From contig DASRFK010000030.1 of the NCBI GenBank assembly GCA_035651635.1, positions 1-9,471 on the forward strand: a DNA stretch of 9,471 nt, written 5' to 3'. Origin of the DNA: JANXQE01 sp035651635. GTDB lineage: Bacteria > Verrucomicrobiota > Verrucomicrobiia > Limisphaerales > UBA8199. Under the pieces are notes generated by a model. That model had not been told where the DNA came from. It saw only the letters and a program-made list of their open reading frames with translations, and ran no database searches. How positions within the stretch are numbered: position 1 is the first letter of the stretch; every line of letters starts with the position of its first letter. Both the position numbers and the translations under genes were made by a program. Shown here in pieces: positions 6,966-9,471 of the stretch.

Positions 6966-6986
6966 TCCGGTCAGAAATCCGGTCAG
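6966..6986. repeat. Two 9-bp direct repeats, possible regulator half-sites
   Basis: TCCGGTCAG occurs at 6966-6974 and again at 6978-6986, spaced 12 bp start to start, which places the copies on nearly the same helix face. They lie in the divergent promoter region, 204 bp upstream of the NRPS start. A regulator operator is conceivable, but the repeat is short enough for chance. Confidence 0.2.
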
Positions 6987-7180
6987 GCAACGGACACCCG
7001 CGCTGGCGGCTTTGTCCGGTTCGGCTTCAGACCAACTCCAGCGTCGGCGCCGGAGTGTTTGGGATGGAACAAGCCAATTTTGCGCCGGGCTTGCAACGGG
7101 CAGGAGCACTTCGCCTCAACGGTGGAGTCGGTTGCCAACACGACTGCCTTTGTTAGCCCGGCCGCATTTGTTTTTTGCTG

Positions 7181-7186
7181 TATAAT
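7181..7186 (+). promoter_or_regulatory. Perfect TATAAT hexamer 3 bp before the NRPS ATG
   Basis: TATAAT at 7181-7186 follows a T-rich run (7167-7176). No good -35 hexamer lies 16-18 bp upstream (that position reads about CCGGCC). If it were a functional -10, transcription would start at or just past the ATG at 7190. Either the transcript is nearly leaderless or the match is fortuitous. Confidence 0.25.
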
Positions 7187-7189
7187 CTT

Positions 7190-9471
7190 ATGGCCCAAGC
7201 GCCACTCAACTCCCTCGCAACCGGGGAACCTGAGCGCTCGACAGTTGTTGAGCCGCCGGCCGCCCACGGTTCCTATCCGCTCACCTTCGCTCAGGAGAGC
7301 CTCTGGTTCATCGAGCATTTAGCCCCGGGCACCGCCACGTATAATTTGCCTGAAGCCTGGGTGCTCAAGGGCTCCCTGAATGGCGAGGCCCTTCAGCGCG
7401 CGCTGGATGAGATCGTTTGCCGCCACGAGGTTTTGCGCACCGCGTTCCGAACTGCGGATGGCAAACCGGCCCAATTCGTTTTGCCCAGCGCACGAATCGA
7501 ACTGGCCATAACAGATCTGTCGTCACGCCACCAACCGGCAACAGAGCTGCGCCAGTTGCTCCAGGCGGAAGCGGAAAAGCCTTTTGATCTTGGACGAGCG
7601 CCGCTCGCCCGGGGGTCCTTGTTCCACCTGGGAGCCGAGGAACATGTGCTCCTGCTCAACCTGCATCACATCATCTCCGATGCCTGGTCGCAGGCACTCT
7701 TAATTCGTGAACTGGTCGAGATTTACAGTGCGCTGGTCGCGGGCAGGTCGTTCTGTCTTCCAACGCTGCCGATCCAATATGCTGATTTCGCCCTCTGGCA
7801 ACGCGAGTTGTTCGCCAGTGAAGCCGGCTTGCGGCATCGAGCCTATTGGCAGGAGCTTCTCAGCAAGTTGCCCGGGCCGACGCTTTTGACGGGCGATTTC
7901 CCACGTCCAGCACGCCGCTCTTTCCGCGGCTCGACGCAGTTTTATCGAATACCCGCTGCGCTGACGAACGAGCTGAAAGAGCTAAGCCGGCGAGAGGGTG
8001 TGACCTTGTTCATGACGCTGCTGGCGGCATTCAAAACCCTGTTGCACCGCTACACCGGCAACGAACGAATTGTGGTCGGTTCGCCCATGGCGTGCCGGGA
8101 GAGATTGGAACTCGAGCGCCTGCTGGGTTTCTTTGTCCATACTCAGGTCCTGGAGTCGGACCTCAGTGGCGATCCACCTTTTCGAGAGTTGCTGGGTCGA
8201 ATTCGCGAGACTGTGCTGCAAGCCTCCGCTCATCAGGAAGTGCCCTGCCAGCTGGCTTGGCAATCCCAGTTGGCGCAGCGTTCCAGCGCCGGAGAGGCTC
8301 TATTCGAAGTCGTCTTTGGTTTTCAAAGTGCGTCACCGCACAATTGGACTGCCGAAGGGATCACGGCTGAGAAAATGGAGCTGGATACCCGGACCGCGAA
8401 ATTCGATTGGACGGTGCTGGCGACTGAATCGCCCGCTGGTCTCGAGTTGCGTTCCGAGTTCAACACGGAGCTCTTCGAGGCGTCGACCATGTCGCTCTTG
8501 ATGAAACGCTTTCAAGTTTTGCTTGAAAGTATCGTTGCGTCGCCGCACACCACCCTCTCCCGGTTACCTCTGCAATCGGAGGCTGAACGTGAACAGTTGC
8601 TGGTCGCGTGGAATCGCACCGAGTCTCCCTACGAGCGCGATTTGGACATCCATCGGATTTTTGAGGCACGAGTCACGGACGCCCCCGAGGCTGTGGCCCT
8701 CAGCTTCGAGGGCGAGACGGTGAGCTATGCGGAGCTGAACCGGCGCGCCAATCAACTCGGGCGGCGCCTGCAAACCCTCGGAGTTCGGCCTGGCGCAAGG
8801 GTTGGATTGTGCCTCGAACGCTCCTGCGAGTTGATTGTTGCAATGCTTTCGATTGTGAAAGCGGGAGCGGCTTATGTCCCGCTGGAGCCGCATGAGCCGC
8901 GCGAACGCCTCGAGTCTATGCTCCGCGACAGTGGCGCATCAGTGGTTCTGACTCAGAGTGCCTACGCCTCAAGCCTGTCTTGCACAGGTCTAATTGTAGT
9001 CTGCCTCGATCAAATCCAATCGGACCTGGCCTCGGAGAACGCCGAGAACCTGTCGAGCCGCTGCCAGCCCACGCACGCCGCTTACGTAATGTACACTTCG
9101 GGTTCGACTGGCGCGCCGAAGGGAACTCTGATCCCGCACCGCGCGATCGCGCGATTGGTTCGCAACACGAACTATCTGGATTTCTCGGCCGACCAGGTCT
9201 TCCTGCAACTGGCGCCGATCTCGTTCGACGCCTCGACTTTTGAGATCTGGGGCGCGCTGCTCAACGGTGCGCGGCTGGTCCTGTTCCCAGCACAAATCCC
9301 CACCCTGGAACAACTCGCCCGGACACTTCGGGACCGTGGCGTTACCGTTCTGTGGCTCACCGCCGGTTTATTTCATCAGATGGTCGAGCATCAGCTCGAG
9401 GCGCTGGCCGGGCTGAAGTATTTGCTGGCCGGCGGCGACGTTCTATCACCGGCGCATGTGGCCAAGGCGGT
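7190..9471 (+). CDS. Non-ribosomal peptide synthetase, C-A module (3' end outside window)
   Basis: The frame stays open from the ATG at 7190 to the window end, giving 760 residues of a large NRPS. After a ~28-residue leader comes a condensation domain: C1 LTFAQESLW (31-39), C2 RHEVLRT (78-84), C3 HHIISDAWS (159-167), C4 YADFALWQ (197-204), and C5 from VGSPMACRER (296-305) to GFFVHTQ (313-319). The adenylation domain follows, with A1 SYAELN (512-517), A2 KAGAAYVPLE, the P-loop-like A3 YTSGSTGAPKG (635-645) and A4 FDASTFE (679-685). Visible pocket positions are D680, A681, F684, W722, L746 and G748 (235, 236, 239, 278, 299 and 301 in PheA numbering). They resemble valine-type codes. A5-A10 and the carrier domain lie beyond the window. 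A C domain at the N-terminus implies that it takes a donor from another protein or from an acyl starter. C3 has Ala165 in place of the usual Gly. ATG 7190 is the only standard start between the stop at 7154-7156 and C1 apart from a TTG at 7175; no Shine-Dalgarno is seen. Confidence 0.95.
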   Translation, partial: MAQAPLNSLATGEPERSTVVEPPAAHGSYPLTFAQESLWFIEHLAPGTATYNLPEAWVLKGSLNGEALQRALDEIVCRHEVLRTAFRTADGKPAQFVLPSARIELAITDLSSRHQPATELRQLLQAEAEKPFDLGRAPLARGSLFHLGAEEHVLLLNLHHIISDAWSQALLIRELVEIYSALVAGRSFCLPTLPIQYADFALWQRELFASEAGLRHRAYWQELLSKLPGPTLLTGDFPRPARRSFRGSTQFYRIPAALTNELKELSRREGVTLFMTLLAAFKTLLHRYTGNERIVVGSPMACRERLELERLLGFFVHTQVLESDLSGDPPFRELLGRIRETVLQASAHQEVPCQLAWQSQLAQRSSAGEALFEVVFGFQSASPHNWTAEGITAEKMELDTRTAKFDWTVLATESPAGLELRSEFNTELFEASTMSLLMKRFQVLLESIVASPHTTLSRLPLQSEAEREQLLVAWNRTESPYERDLDIHRIFEARVTDAPEAVALSFEGETVSYAELNRRANQLGRRLQTLGVRPGARVGLCLERSCELIVAMLSIVKAGAAYVPLEPHEPRERLESMLRDSGASVVLTQSAYASSLSCTGLIVVCLDQIQSDLASENAENLSSRCQPTHAAYVMYTSGSTGAPKGTLIPHRAIARLVRNTNYLDFSADQVFLQLAPISFDASTFEIWGALLNGARLVLFPAQIPTLEQLARTLRDRGVTVLWLTAGLFHQMVEHQLEALAGLKYLLAGGDVLSPAHVAKA

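Larger units (their letters stand above)
6720..7189. other. Divergent intergenic region between histidine kinase and NRPS
   Basis: About 470 bp separate two divergent genes and should hold both promoters. Several frames are open here, including 6762-7322 and 6887-7156 on plus and 6983-7318 on minus. Their translations are rich in Arg, Ser, Cys and Trp, match no family I recognise and lack a convincing ribosome-binding site, so none is called as a gene. Visible structure is modest: a 9-bp direct repeat TCCGGTCAG at 6966-6974 and 6978-6986 (12-bp period, about one helical turn), and a T-rich stretch leading to TATAAT just before the NRPS ATG. No insertion-sequence ends or RNA gene were recognised. 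Confidence 0.5.

Noticed and set aside
6887..7156. Possible 89-codon plus-strand gene upstream of the NRPS
   Set aside because: No ribosome-binding site, unusual composition and no recognisable motif. It overlaps other equally open frames, as expected of GC-rich non-coding DNA.
6762..7322. 186-codon plus-strand frame overlapping the NRPS start
   Set aside because: It overlaps the first ~130 bases of a certain NRPS coding region in another frame, and its translation is Ser/Arg/Pro-rich without features.

Overview
The window reads as ordinary bacterial chromosome, moderately GC-rich by eye, with genes on both strands. Three things suggest the Verrucomicrobiota, probably near Pedosphaera and its relatives: the C-terminus of a PQQ-like beta-propeller protein with the ending typical of that phylum, an exported Ig-fold protein whose C-terminal beta region ends in the style common there, and a core-gene cluster of parB, a PfkB-type kinase and def. 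The taxon is an inference from protein style; no rRNA gene or other marker is present to prove it.

Layout. Positions 1-537 (+) hold the end of a beta-propeller protein, followed by a short perfect hairpin. Positions 817-2217 (+) encode a secreted protein with an SbsA-type Ig-like domain, an eight-glycine linker and a C-terminal beta-rich region. This gene converges on a minus-strand run of four genes. Between the two stop codons lies a compact array of 7-bp repeats (AGGTTNN) in two opposing arms that can fold into a 19-bp stem. Reading leftward along the minus strand from 6683 to 2326 come a REC-PAS-histidine kinase, ParB, a PfkB-family sugar or nucleoside kinase, and peptide deformylase. The last three are closely spaced and look like one transcription unit.

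About 0.5 kb of apparently non-coding DNA (6720-7189) separates the histidine kinase from a divergent plus-strand gene starting at 7190. That gene has no stop before the window ends. It encodes the first 760 residues of a non-ribosomal peptide synthetase: a complete condensation domain and an adenylation domain cut off after motif A4. The visible specificity positions (D, A, F, W, L, G) look like a valine-type pocket. The window therefore holds the left edge of a probable natural-product cluster next to housekeeping genes, with a sensor kinase divergent from it.

Nothing here amounts to a clearly new multi-gene system. The points that most deserve a second look are the heptad-repeat hairpin between convergent genes, the NRPS start region and its variant condensation motif, the ParB gene with no ParA beside it, and the kinase whose first beta strand is only complete if translation starts upstream of the first ATG.
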